NCBI GenBank assembly: GCA_050250665.1
Contig: JBFWOF010000007.1
Location: 1-64,000 of the forward strand
Source of the DNA: JADKFD01 sp050250665
Lineage (GTDB): Bacteria > Pseudomonadota > Gammaproteobacteria > Xanthomonadales > SZUA-5
Direction of reading: 5' to 3'
DNA length: 64,000 bases
The position numbers and the translations under genes are program-made. Below, in pieces: positions 7,614-15,571 of the stretch; position 1 is the stretch's first letter; every line of letters begins with the position of its first letter. The notes beneath the pieces were generated by a model. That model was not told the DNA's origin. It ran no database searches and saw only the letters and a program-made list of their open reading frames with translations.

Positions 7614-8393
7614 TCAGCGCTTGCCTCGCACCAGCACATCGGAAGACGACAGCTTCATGTGGTACTGGAAGCGATCCGGGCGATAGCAGGCAATCAGGAA
7701 ATCGATCGGCCGACCGCGCTGATCGAAGGCAATGCGGGTGACCTGCAGCAGGGGGTCGCCCACGCGCACGACCAGTCGTTGCGCCAAAGTGGTGTCTGCG
7801 GCTATCGCAGTCAGCACCTGATCCACACTCTGCAGATGCACGCCGAGTTTGCGGAACAGGTCGAGCCGGCTGTGAGTCTTCAGTGCCTCGTGCTCCATGC
7901 CGGTACCGATCGGGATGGTCCAGCTGGTGTAATGGGCGAAGGGCAGGCCTTCGCTGAGCCGCACCCGCACCACGCGCTCAACGGTCTGATCGGCCTCCAC
8001 GCGCAATGCCTCAGCCACGGCTGGGGGCGGCGTCACCCGGGCGAACTCGATCAGGCGCACCTGGGTCTCGCGGCTCATCACCTTGAGGCTGTCGAGCATG
8101 TTGTTCAGCGGTGCGCGCAGCACCTTGGGCTCGTACTTGTAGGTGACGTGGGTGCCGCGCCCACGGTGGCGGGAGACATAACCCTCTGCCTCCAGATCGT
8201 CGAGCGCACGCTTGACCGTGATGCGCGAGACATTGAAGAACACGGCGATGTCTTTTTCGGCGGGTAGCAGAGTCCCCTGGCGCAGATCTCCGCCCTCGAT
8301 CTTGCGCTTCACCACCAGATACAGCTGATGGTAGAGCGGGGCAGGTTGATCCGGGCGCAGATTGGCGCGGTCCTCGGCGTTGAACAGGCGCAT
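7614..8393 (-). CDS. GntR-family regulator with UTRA ligand domain (HutC type)
   Basis: A 259-residue transcription factor. The N-terminal winged helix-turn-helix (about residues 15-85) shows LPAEKDIAVFFNVSRITVKRALDDLEAEG and the RHRGRGTHV wing. The C-terminal UTRA domain (about 105-255) has RVVRVRLSEGLPFAHY and DPLLQVTRIAFD. The ATG at 8393 was chosen because it begins a few residues before the conserved P-LYHQLY motif; a longer frame upstream has a low-complexity start. It is divergent from mtnA, with 155 bases between the starts. The ligand cannot be told from sequence; control of mtnA or of itself is possible but not shown. Confidence 0.86.
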   Translation of the reverse strand: MRLFNAEDRANLRPDQPAPLYHQLYLVVKRKIEGGDLRQGTLLPAEKDIAVFFNVSRITVKRALDDLEAEGYVSRHRGRGTHVTYKYEPKVLRAPLNNMLDSLKVMSRETQVRLIEFARVTPPPAVAEALRVEADQTVERVVRVRLSEGLPFAHYTSWTIPIGTGMEHEALKTHSRLDLFRKLGVHLQSVDQVLTAIAADTTLAQRLVVRVGDPLLQVTRIAFDQRGRPIDFLIACYRPDRFQYHMKLSSSDVLVRGKR

Positions 8394-8422
8394 GGGCGTC
8401 GGTTGGAAGCGCTGGGAATGAC

Positions 8423-8434
8423 CTATAGATATAG
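8423..8434. promoter_or_regulatory. Possible operator or -10 element, CTATA-GA-TATAG
   Basis: A short AT-rich inverted repeat stands out in a GC-rich region. It lies 30 bases upstream of the GntR regulator start and 115 bases upstream of mtnA. It could be an operator for the regulator, or it could be part of its -10 region. Confidence 0.3.
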
Positions 8435-8548
8435 CATTGCTGGTACACGAACTGTGTCGGCGTCGGCATGGCACTTGCCCGGAGGATGCGGCAGCATGCG
8501 CGCTGGCGGCGCAATCGCCGCCCCTTTTTCTGAATCCCGACGAGAGCC

Positions 8549-9592
8549 ATGTCCAGCGAACTCCTCAAACCCTTTGACCGCGTGCGTGCCCTGCGCTTCG
8601 ACCAGAATGGTCTGGCCCTGCTCGATCAGCGCGTACTTCCGCATCGCAGCGAGTGGTTGCCGATGGCCGACGCCGACGCCGTGGCCGACGCCATCCGGGC
8701 GCTGATCGTGCGCGGCGCGCCGGCCATCGGCATCGCGGCCGCCTACGCACTGGTCTTGACGGCGCGCGCCATTGCCGCTCGCCCGGATGAAGAGCGCAGG
8801 GCCGGGTTTGCCGCTGCTGCCGCCCGCCTGCGCGAAGCGCGGCCCACGGCGGTGAATCTGATGTGGGCGATCGATCGCATGCTCGCGCGCTGCGGTGCCG
8901 ATCCGGATCCGGCGCGGGTGCAGGCCGAAGCCGAGGCCATCGACGCCGAAGATCTGGCCGCGAATTACCGCATGGCCATGACCGGTGCCGAGTTCATCGT
9001 ACCGGGCAGCGGTGTGCTGACCCACTGCAATACCGGCTCCCTGGCCACTGCCGGGCTGGGCACGGCGCTGGGCGTGATCCGGGCTGCCTTCGCCCAGGGC
9101 AAACTGTCGCAGGTCTACGCTGGCGAGACCCGTCCCTGGCTGCAGGGCGCCCGGCTGACGGTGTGGGAATTGCTGCAGGACCAGATCCCCGCCTGTCTGA
9201 TCGGCGACAGCGCGGGTGCCTGGCTGCTGGCGCAGGGCAAGGTGCAGTGGGTCATCGTCGGCGCTGATCGCATCTGCGCCAATGGCGATACCGCGAACAA
9301 GATCGGCACTCTGTCGCTGGCGGTGGCCGCCCGCCACTTCGGCGTCAGATTCATGGTCGTTGCGCCGACCTCAACGGTGGATTTCGGCACGGCCGATGGC
9401 TCGGCCATCCACATCGAAGAACGCGATCCGCGCGAGCTGACCGAGTATGCCGGCGTCCGCGTCGCCGCCCCCGGCGTGGCCGCCTGGAATCCGGTCTTCG
9501 ACGTGACGCCTGCCTCGCTGATCGATGTCATCGTCACCGAACGCGGCGCCGTCGAGCGCCCCGATGCGGAGCGGATGCAGGTGCTGCGGTAG
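8549..9592 (+). CDS. mtnA: S-methyl-5-thioribose-1-phosphate isomerase
   Basis: MtnA, 347 residues, converts methylthioribose-1-phosphate to methylthioribulose-1-phosphate in the methionine salvage pathway. The signature VLTHCNTGSLATAGLGTALGV holds the catalytic cysteine. VGADRICANGDTANKIGT holds the catalytic aspartate. IRGAPAIG-like (VRGAPAIGIAAAYA) and SAIHIEERDPRE complete the family pattern. The substrate could come from the methylthioinosine phosphorylase encoded at 46541-47290. No other salvage gene is adjacent. Confidence 0.95.
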   Translation: MSSELLKPFDRVRALRFDQNGLALLDQRVLPHRSEWLPMADADAVADAIRALIVRGAPAIGIAAAYALVLTARAIAARPDEERRAGFAAAAARLREARPTAVNLMWAIDRMLARCGADPDPARVQAEAEAIDAEDLAANYRMAMTGAEFIVPGSGVLTHCNTGSLATAGLGTALGVIRAAFAQGKLSQVYAGETRPWLQGARLTVWELLQDQIPACLIGDSAGAWLLAQGKVQWVIVGADRICANGDTANKIGTLSLAVAARHFGVRFMVVAPTSTVDFGTADGSAIHIEERDPRELTEYAGVRVAAPGVAAWNPVFDVTPASLIDVIVTERGAVERPDAERMQVLR

Positions 9593-9658
9593 TTGCCGTT
9601 AGAGGACGAGGGCGAAAGGGCACGAAAAAGCAGTGGCAGGGCTGGAGTGAGATTCTTC

Positions 9659-9683
9659 GTGCCCCGTGCCCCGTGCCCCGTGC
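9659..9683. repeat. GTGCCCC tandem tract
   Basis: Three perfect 7-base units (GTGCCCC) and flanking partial units lie between mtnA and the convergent lipase foldase gene. This belongs to the family of G/C-run tracts seen in several gaps of the window. Confidence 0.6.
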
Positions 9684-9687
9684 AAGA

Positions 9688-10710
9688 TCACAGCCCGCCC
9701 ACATCCTCCAGTGATCGGATGCGGCGTTGTTCGGCTTCGCTGAAGTGCGCTGCCAGATAGGCTGACAGCGCGGCGTCGCGGGCGGCGGCCTCGGCGGATT
9801 GCCAGCGGGCGCGTTCGCGTTGGTAGGCGGCGACGCGCTGGTCCCAGGCCTGACGCTCGCGGTCGAGCAGTTCCATGCGTGCGGCGGCTTCCTCGCCGAA
9901 GCGTTCCCGGCGCTGCCGGTAGCGCTCGTCGGGGTTGCTGGACAAGGTCTCGATGGCCTCGGCGTCGGCCATGTCGGCGTCGGTCTGCAACTGCTGCACA
10001 TAGGGCTCGCGACTGGATTCCGGCAGGGCCTGCAGCAGCTCGCGCGCGCGCGCGGCACGCTCTTCGGGCGTCAATCCGGTCTGCTCGGCCAGGTCGCGAC
10101 GGTCCAGCGTGTAGCGCTGGTAGGCCTCTTCGTCGGCAAAGAAGGCCTCGGCCATGTCGCTGCCCAGGTGCTGGCGCCGCAATTCGCTCAAGGCCGCAAG
10201 GCGCTCACGGAAAGGCAGTTCGTTGAGCCGGCTGGCGGCAGCGTCTACCGATTGCAGATAGCGCAGATAGCGCTCGAATGCGGCCAGAGCCTGGCGCTTG
10301 CCCTCGGGCGTGGTCAGGTGGTCGAGTCGATTCGCCAGTAGCTGACGAATCTGGGCGATCGACAGTTCGCCCACGCTGCTCAGCACCTGATCGAACAGGC
10401 GCCGCAGCGACAGGCTGGGAATCAGTTGCCCGTTGGCATCCAGTTCCACGGCGCCATCGATGTCGGTGTCCATCAGAGACGGCGGCTCGATGGCGCTCGG
10501 GCCGGGCGTCGCGGAGGTGTGGCTGTCCGCCCGGTCCGGCTCGCCCGGCAAGCCTGGTTGGTCGATAGTGGACTGTTCAGCGATTGCGTTGTCGCTATCC
10601 GATCTGGACGAAATGCCTGTCGTCCGATCCTCGCCAAGGGTGGACAGCAGCCAGAGCAGGCCGCTGCCGATCTGCAAGGCCAGGGCCAGAATCAGGAATC
10701 TCTTGGGCAT
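9688..10710 (-). CDS. lifO: Lipase-specific foldase (lipase chaperone)
   Basis: This 340-residue, inner-membrane-anchored periplasmic chaperone is needed for folding of its partner lipase. One hydrophobic anchor (about residues 3-22) is followed by a low-complexity Pro/Ser/Asp linker and then a long helical domain. The diagnostic motif of the family is present as LRRLFDQVLSSVGE (RxxFDYxLSxxGE type). The helical part is rich in Glu, Arg and Ala, as expected for the arm that embraces the lipase. The ATG at 10710 was chosen (MPKRFLIL); a GTG three codons upstream is possible. It lies 72 bases downstream of the lipase gene in the same direction, the usual lip-lif order. Confidence 0.9.
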   Translation of the reverse strand: MPKRFLILALALQIGSGLLWLLSTLGEDRTTGISSRSDSDNAIAEQSTIDQPGLPGEPDRADSHTSATPGPSAIEPPSLMDTDIDGAVELDANGQLIPSLSLRRLFDQVLSSVGELSIAQIRQLLANRLDHLTTPEGKRQALAAFERYLRYLQSVDAAASRLNELPFRERLAALSELRRQHLGSDMAEAFFADEEAYQRYTLDRRDLAEQTGLTPEERAARARELLQALPESSREPYVQQLQTDADMADAEAIETLSSNPDERYRQRRERFGEEAAARMELLDRERQAWDQRVAAYQRERARWQSAEAAARDAALSAYLAAHFSEAEQRRIRSLEDVGGL

Positions 10711-10782
10711 TGCGAACACCTTGGCGGCGCAAACTCGCCGCGGCCCCGCGCCGGTAGAGCGCGAGGCCGCAGGGCCGGCTAC

Positions 10783-11712
10783 TCAGAGTCCGGCGTTCTT
10801 CAGACGATTGGCGTGGCTGCGATAAACCGAAGCCGGGCTCGAAGAGAACAGTCCGCGCAGACCGAAGACCTGGTTGACTTCGTCGAGATGGTTCCAAGGA
10901 TAGTTGTCGCGCAGCACCACGCCCCAGTGGCTGGAGCACTGCCCGACCAGACCGTCGTTCTGCTCCCAGCCAAAGAACAGGCTGCCGGCGCCCAGCAGGG
11001 CATCGGAGGCGTCGAAGATATTGGTCAGCACGCTGGTGCCACCCATGGAGTAGTAGCGCACGCCGTTGACCACGGCAGCGCCCTGGCCGCAACTGCTCGT
11101 CGGCTTGCCCTGCGGATGGCGGCTGTTGAACGCGGCCGAACCGGCGCTGTTCAGCGAGGCCAGCGCACCGAGCGCATTCTGCGGATCGTTGTCACCCGAG
11201 AGCACTTCGATGAACACGCTGAGCGCATTGACGAAACCGGCCAGGGTGGCTTCGAGCCATGAGCCGGGAGGCGCTACCGTCGACAGGCCGTCAGCAACCT
11301 TGCTGCCGGTGTGGGGCGAGCCGATGCTGGTCATGGACGCCACCAGATCCGGTCGTACCGAGGCCACATAACGTACCGTCGGACCGCCATGAGAGTGGCC
11401 GATCAGATTGAACTTGCTGTGGCCGTAGGTAGCGCGCAGCTGGTCCAGATAGCGGATCAGCTGTTCGCCACGAACTTCCGTGTAGTTGCTGGACGAGACA
11501 TTGGCGACGTAGACCTTGGCGCCGCCAGAACGCAGTTCACCGGGCAGTCCGTAAAAGTAGTCGTAGATGCCGAGCAGGCTGTCGAATCCGAGCAGGCCGT
11601 GGACCAGCACGATCGGATGACGGGTCTTGGTGTAGGTGTCGGCGGCGAGCGCAGGCAGCGCCAGCCCCAAGGTGAAAAGGACAACGGCAGCACGGAACAA
11701 AGAGCGCAACAT
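10783..11712 (-). CDS. lipA: Secreted triacylglycerol lipase, family I.1/I.2
   Basis: This 309-residue secreted esterase hydrolyses long-chain triglycerides. The signal peptide ends at ALPALAA-D. The oxyanion loop HGLLGFD is followed by the nucleophile in GHSHGG, the acidic residue in QNDGLVG, and the catalytic histidine in NHLDEVNQ, next to a likely calcium site. The two cysteines of SSCGQG and VGQCSSH fit the disulfide of foldase-dependent lipases. The ATG at 11712 is preferred to the ATG at 11718, because GGAGG lies 7 bases before the former and almost touches the latter. Export is presumably Sec-dependent, then type II. Confidence 0.93.
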   Translation of the reverse strand: MLRSLFRAAVVLFTLGLALPALAADTYTKTRHPIVLVHGLLGFDSLLGIYDYFYGLPGELRSGGAKVYVANVSSSNYTEVRGEQLIRYLDQLRATYGHSKFNLIGHSHGGPTVRYVASVRPDLVASMTSIGSPHTGSKVADGLSTVAPPGSWLEATLAGFVNALSVFIEVLSGDNDPQNALGALASLNSAGSAAFNSRHPQGKPTSSCGQGAAVVNGVRYYSMGGTSVLTNIFDASDALLGAGSLFFGWEQNDGLVGQCSSHWGVVLRDNYPWNHLDEVNQVFGLRGLFSSSPASVYRSHANRLKNAGL

Positions 11713-11934
11713 GAGCATTCCTCCCCAGGAATCGCGGCTGACCGGCGCACGACGGACCTGCTCCCCAGCAGGTAGCTATAGACTATACGGTAGCGTATGG
11801 AGTACGCAATGGGTCAGGTTGGGTTCATATTGGCGCGCTGGCCGAGCGTGCAGGCATCCACCGGCCAGTCTGGGGCGAGCTAGCGAACGACCGGTTGTGA
11901 CTTCGAAGCATGGGGCAAAATTCGCCTCGCGCGC

Positions 11935-12015
11935 GTAGCCCGGTGTGGCGCGTGGCGGCTTACCGGGGCTCGTTCGCGTCACTGCCCGGAGAGCGCTGCG
12001 CGCACTTCGGGCTAC
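11935..12015. repeat. GTAGCCCG...CGGGCTAC dispersed repeat, copy 1
   Basis: An 81-base element with terminal GTAGCCCG and CGGGCTAC inverted ends. Its inner part includes TTCGCGTCACTGCCCG and GAGAGCGCTGCGCGCACTT. The second copy, at 56477-56557, has the same length and a nearly identical inner part. The gap 11719-12106 between the lipase and the CPBP-like gene holds nothing else clear apart from AT-rich promoter-like sequence near 11775-11800. Confidence 0.7.
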
Positions 12016-12106
12016 ATCAGGCCGGTTTCGGGCGAACCCGGGAAGTTCATGGGCTTACGATAGGGGTCCCTGGGAGGTTTTCGTGCGTTGACTTCGGTTG
12101 CGACCC

Positions 12107-13618
12107 TCACTGCACCTGAAAGAAGCGCAATCCGGTTTCGGCCGAGTACAAGCAGTCCGGCGGCAGGCAGCTGATCAGCAGCAGCCCCAGCAGATAGTGG
12201 GTGAGCAGTATCGGCAGCCAGCTGCGGTGTTGCCGGTAGTGACGGGTCCACCACCAGGCCGCCAGCAGCGTCAGGCACATCAGGGCAAAATTCGGTGCGT
12301 GCGCCAGACCGAACAGGCAGGCTGCCAGCCACGGCGCCGATGTCGGTGTGGATGACGCCAGACGTGGCCAGACAAAACCGAGCAGCAGGGCCTGCTGCAA
12401 CAGTACGAAGGGCAGATAGCCGACCACGCGTTGCAGTCCTGGCGCCTGCCAGTGCGCAGTCGCTGCTGCGATCACCAGCAGGATTGCAGCTGCGGCTGAT
12501 AACACCGACACGGCGGCTTTCCAGGCGGCCCGGGTGCCGAGAAAGGAACTGCCGCGCAGGCGCAGACCAGAGAGCTGAAAGAGCAGAGCCGTGGCCAGCC
12601 AGGTACGACTGTCCGGCGGGGCTTCCTCGCCCAGGCCCAGACCCAGATTGAGGGCCAGCACCGGCGTCAGCCCGACCGCCAGTTCCAGCAGGGATGGGGC
12701 TTTGCCCTGCGTCAGGCTCTGCCAGCGTAACCACAGCGCCAGCAGCGCATAACCAAACACCAGCGCCCAACCCGGAGACCAGCCCAGTCGCGGTGGCGTC
12801 GTCGCGGCTGGATTGCCGGGCGGGCCGCGCCAGGCCGGCCAGAACAGCGTTTCGGCATCAATCCGCCGGAACTGATCGCGCAGCGCCAGATTCTGTTCCG
12901 GCCGCGTGCTGACAAGGTCCAGCAATACGCCGGTTATTGGCCGTCCGTGACCGGACACTGTTGCACCCGCATGCAGGTGCGCAGCTGCCTCGGCAGGACT
13001 CAGCCATTGGATATCTGCCCGCTCGCCGCTATCGCCCGGGCGTAGAAAACGGACTTGATCGAGGCCGATCTGCAGACCCGCAGGGCCGGAAAAGTACAGT
13101 CGGAACTCGCCCACCTGACCGCTGCTGCCGCCCCAGCGCTGAGCGTCGCCGCCTGCGTGGGGGCTGAAATCGAGGCGGTCCAGCGACAGCTGCAGTGGGT
13201 TCCAGCCGGGCAGCAGATCCACCGTGGCAGTGAGCTGATCGAGGCGCCCCGGCTGGTCGAAAATCAGGTGCAGCCTGGCGGGCGCGCTGCTGCGCAGGCG
13301 GGCCTGCAACTGCGTGTAGCGGCGGGCGTCGATCGCCAGCCCGCGCAGGTTCAGGCGCACATTGGCCTGCCCCGAGGGCAGCGTCGCGGCGTAGACACCG
13401 TCGGCCAGTGTCGCGTCCTGCGCGCCCTCGATGCCGCCTCCAATCAGATCGCGGGCCTGATCAAAATCGAAGGACAATCGACTTTCGCCGCGGGCGTGTC
13501 GCTGCAGGTCGTGCAGGCCCTGTGCGACCAGGTAGTGGTCCAGCGCCAGATTGGCCAGCACGAATGCGCCGGCCATCAACAGGCATGCGATCAGACTCGA
13601 TCGCACACCGCGGATCAC
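12107..13618 (-). CDS. CPBP-like intramembrane protein with altered first motif
   Basis: A 503-residue protein: one N-terminal transmembrane segment, a periplasmic beta-rich region (about residues 35-250), then about eight hydrophobic segments. The last part resembles the CPBP (CAAX/Abi) protease domain: FGLAHAPNFALM fits the FxxxH motif and HYLLGLLLI fits the third. At the place of the usual EExxxR motif it reads LLQQALLLGF, so both glutamates are glutamines. It may therefore lack protease activity. The start is GTG at 13618, overlapping the stop of the pterin dehydratase by four bases (GTGA). The assignment to CPBP rests on motif placement only. Confidence 0.68.
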   Translation of the reverse strand: MIRGVRSSLIACLLMAGAFVLANLALDHYLVAQGLHDLQRHARGESRLSFDFDQARDLIGGGIEGAQDATLADGVYAATLPSGQANVRLNLRGLAIDARRYTQLQARLRSSAPARLHLIFDQPGRLDQLTATVDLLPGWNPLQLSLDRLDFSPHAGGDAQRWGGSSGQVGEFRLYFSGPAGLQIGLDQVRFLRPGDSGERADIQWLSPAEAAAHLHAGATVSGHGRPITGVLLDLVSTRPEQNLALRDQFRRIDAETLFWPAWRGPPGNPAATTPPRLGWSPGWALVFGYALLALWLRWQSLTQGKAPSLLELAVGLTPVLALNLGLGLGEEAPPDSRTWLATALLFQLSGLRLRGSSFLGTRAAWKAAVSVLSAAAAILLVIAAATAHWQAPGLQRVVGYLPFVLLQQALLLGFVWPRLASSTPTSAPWLAACLFGLAHAPNFALMCLTLLAAWWWTRHYRQHRSWLPILLTHYLLGLLLISCLPPDCLYSAETGLRFFQVQ

Positions 13619-13968
13619 TCGCGATCGGCCCCGGAAGCGGCGTACAGAGCGTCAGTCTTGGCGGCGCAGATGAAGTCGTTCAGCGACAGCCCGCCGACAT
13701 CGTGGGTATTGAAGCGTACGCTGCAGCGGCCATAGCCCAGTTCCAGGTCGGGATGGTGGTTTTCCGCTTCGGCGGTGGCGGCCAGCACGTTGACGAAAGC
13801 CACGGCAGTCAGAAAGTCCGGGAACTTGAAGTTGCGCACGATCGAGTGACCATCGGCGCTCAGTTCCCAGCGCGGCAGTTCGGCCAGCAATCGATGGGTT
13901 TCTGACTTGGGCAGTCGGTCAGCTTCGCCCTGACGGGCTTGGCAGTGCATCTGGGCTAGTTCGGTCAT
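13615..13968 (-). CDS. phhB: 4a-hydroxytetrahydrobiopterin dehydratase
   Basis: This 117-residue pterin-4a-carbinolamine dehydratase recycles the pterin cofactor of aromatic amino acid hydroxylases. The active-site pattern is plain: ENHHPDLELGYGRCSVRFNTHDVGGLSLND, split across AENHHPDLELGY and VRFNTHDVGGL, with the catalytic histidines. Its length is typical. A GAGG site precedes the start. It is divergent from nfuA and translationally coupled to the downstream membrane protein. No phenylalanine hydroxylase gene is in the window. Confidence 0.93.
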   Translation of the reverse strand: MTELAQMHCQARQGEADRLPKSETHRLLAELPRWELSADGHSIVRNFKFPDFLTAVAFVNVLAATAEAENHHPDLELGYGRCSVRFNTHDVGGLSLNDFICAAKTDALYAASGADRE

Positions 13969-14097
13969 GTGGGCCTCGCGACTGTGTCGATTCAGGGTGC
14001 GGAACTGGCCGCGATGGCATCATACCGAGTCCTGTCGGCAATCCCCGGTGCATTGGCCGGGAAAGCTGGCCGACCGCCATTCGAGTTCAGGATCTTC

Positions 14098-14685
14098 ATG
14101 ATTGATATCAGCGACAGCGCCCGCGACTACTTCTCCAAGCTGTTGGCCCAGCAGAGCGTGCCAGGCCTGGGAATACGCCTGCTGGCAATCAAGCCGGGTA
14201 CCCCGGCCGGTGACTGCCGGCTCGAATTCTGTGAGGCGGCTGAAATCCGGGGGGATGATTTTGTGGTCGATTGCGACGGCTTTTCGATCTACATCGACAG
14301 CGCCAGCGCACCCTTTCTGGACAGCCTCAGCATCAGTTACGAGCAGCAGCGCACTGGCGGACAGCTAACCATCCGCGCGCCCAAGCTCAAGGGCAGCGTG
14401 CCCGGCGCCGAGGCCAGTCTGGTCGAGCGCGTGCAATACGTGCTCGATACCGAAATCAATCCGGGCGTCGCCAGCCATGGCGGCCGCGTCAGCCTGGTCG
14501 AAATCAGCGGCGAAGGCGAGGTGGTGCTGCGCTTCGGTGGCGGCTGCCACGGCTGCGGCCAGGTCGATGTCACGCTCAAACATGGCGTGGAAAAGACCCT
14601 GCGTGAGCGTGTGCCGGAAGTGACCGCCGTGCGCGACAGCACCGACCATTCCAGCGGCACCGCGCCGTATTACAAGCGCGATTGA
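14098..14685 (+). CDS. nfuA: Fe-S biogenesis protein NfuA
   Basis: NfuA, 195 residues, carries a [4Fe-4S] cluster at a dimer interface and delivers it to apoproteins. The N-terminal degenerate A-type domain (about 1-95) is followed by the Nfu domain with GGGCHGCGQVDVTLKHGVEK, whose CxxC binds the cluster. The end PYYKRD is near the family end. The ATG at 14098 was chosen by comparison with the ~191-residue E. coli protein; the frame is open 43 codons further upstream but would overlap the phhB promoter region. Confidence 0.94.
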   Translation: MIDISDSARDYFSKLLAQQSVPGLGIRLLAIKPGTPAGDCRLEFCEAAEIRGDDFVVDCDGFSIYIDSASAPFLDSLSISYEQQRTGGQLTIRAPKLKGSVPGAEASLVERVQYVLDTEINPGVASHGGRVSLVEISGEGEVVLRFGGGCHGCGQVDVTLKHGVEKTLRERVPEVTAVRDSTDHSSGTAPYYKRD

Positions 14686-14694
14686 TGCCGAAGA

Positions 14695-14908
14695 CGTAGG
14701 GCGGATCCCGCCCACGATGTCCTATGGCCATTGCCGCAAAGCTCCGAAGGCGGAATCCGCCATCGTAGACGCCGCATGGCCTGGAAATGCGCTCTCGCAG
14801 CCGTCGTAGGGCGGATCCCGCCCACGATGTCCTATGGCCATTGCCGCAAAGCTCCGAAGGCGGAATCCGCCATCGTAGACGCCGCATGGCCTGGAAATGC
14901 GCTCTCGC
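14695..14908. repeat. Exact tandem duplication of 104 bases (GTAGGGCGGATCCCGCC family)
   Basis: Bases 14695-14798 and 14805-14908 are identical, giving a 110-base period. Each unit opens with CGTAGGGCGGATCCCGCC and has a GGCGGAATCCGCC segment inside. A diverged third piece (about 14938-15005, GGCGGAATCCGCC then GGCGGGTTCCGCCCTACC in the reverse sense) runs into the stop codon of the Slp lipoprotein gene. The gap 14686-14999 is entirely repeat. Confidence 0.9.
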
Positions 14909-14999
14909 GCCTTCCCCCGCGCACAGTGGCGGCGTGGTTGGCGGAATCCGCCTTCTGGCCTTGAGTTTTGAACCAACTCTTCCGCGGGCGGGTTCCGCC

Positions 15000-15518
15000 C
15001 TACCGCCTGACCCTCGGCCACGGGTACATCACCACCGGCGCCGGGCCCCACCAGGGACCGAAGAAGGGGTCGCTGTGGATCCGGATCTGCTCGATATCGG
15101 GTCGTTCCGGCCACAGCAGCAGCGCGTCGACGCTGACCCTCGGCATCTGGTAGCTGTAATCGCCGATCTGTCGCGACACTACGCCGTCGACGCGGCCGGT
15201 GACGGTGATTTCGCGACCGCTGATGAACACCGCAGGATCGAGAAATCCGCTCTTGCAGGCGCGGAAGCGGCCGATGTCGGCATCGAGGTCGCGCGGCCTG
15301 GCGCTGCCATCCAGCGGCATGCCCAGCACCTCCAGGCAAGTCTGGCCAGCCTCGGGCAACACATCGATCACGCGTCCGCCCCAGCGCACCGCCTGTGCGC
15401 TGCCATCGTTCTGCGCCGGGGCCGAGGCCTGGAATTCCCCGCGCAGGGGCTCTGGAATGCTGGCGCAGCCGGACAGCAGCACCAGTGTCGAGGACAGCAG
15501 CAGTGAGATTCTGTTCAT
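15000..15518 (-). CDS. Slp-family outer membrane lipoprotein
   Basis: A 172-residue lipoprotein. The signal peptide ends in a lipobox LLSGC, with Cys18 as the lipidation site. The mature part has VRWGGRVIDVLP, TCLEVLGMPLD, FISGREITVTGRVDG and a tail rich in Pro and Trp (FFGPWWGP). These match the Slp/YeaY family, which E. coli induces on starvation and acid stress. It lies 53 bases downstream of the transglutaminase operon and may be read from it. Its stop codon lies inside a dispersed repeat. Confidence 0.85.
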   Translation of the reverse strand: MNRISLLLSSTLVLLSGCASIPEPLRGEFQASAPAQNDGSAQAVRWGGRVIDVLPEAGQTCLEVLGMPLDGSARPRDLDADIGRFRACKSGFLDPAVFISGREITVTGRVDGVVSRQIGDYSYQMPRVSVDALLLWPERPDIEQIRIHSDPFFGPWWGPAPVVMYPWPRVRR

Positions 15519-15571
15519 GGCACTACACCCGATCGGATGGCGTTCAAATTAGCACGGTCAGGCATAACCGA

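Noticed and set aside
8437..8460. Riboswitch (SAM type) upstream of mtnA
   Set aside because: The 155-base gap shows no conserved SAM-riboswitch core that I can recognise; only a short AT-rich dyad is seen.
14695..14908. CRISPR array
   Set aside because: There are only two long identical units with a 6-base gap; there is no series of short repeats with unique spacers and no cas genes are nearby.
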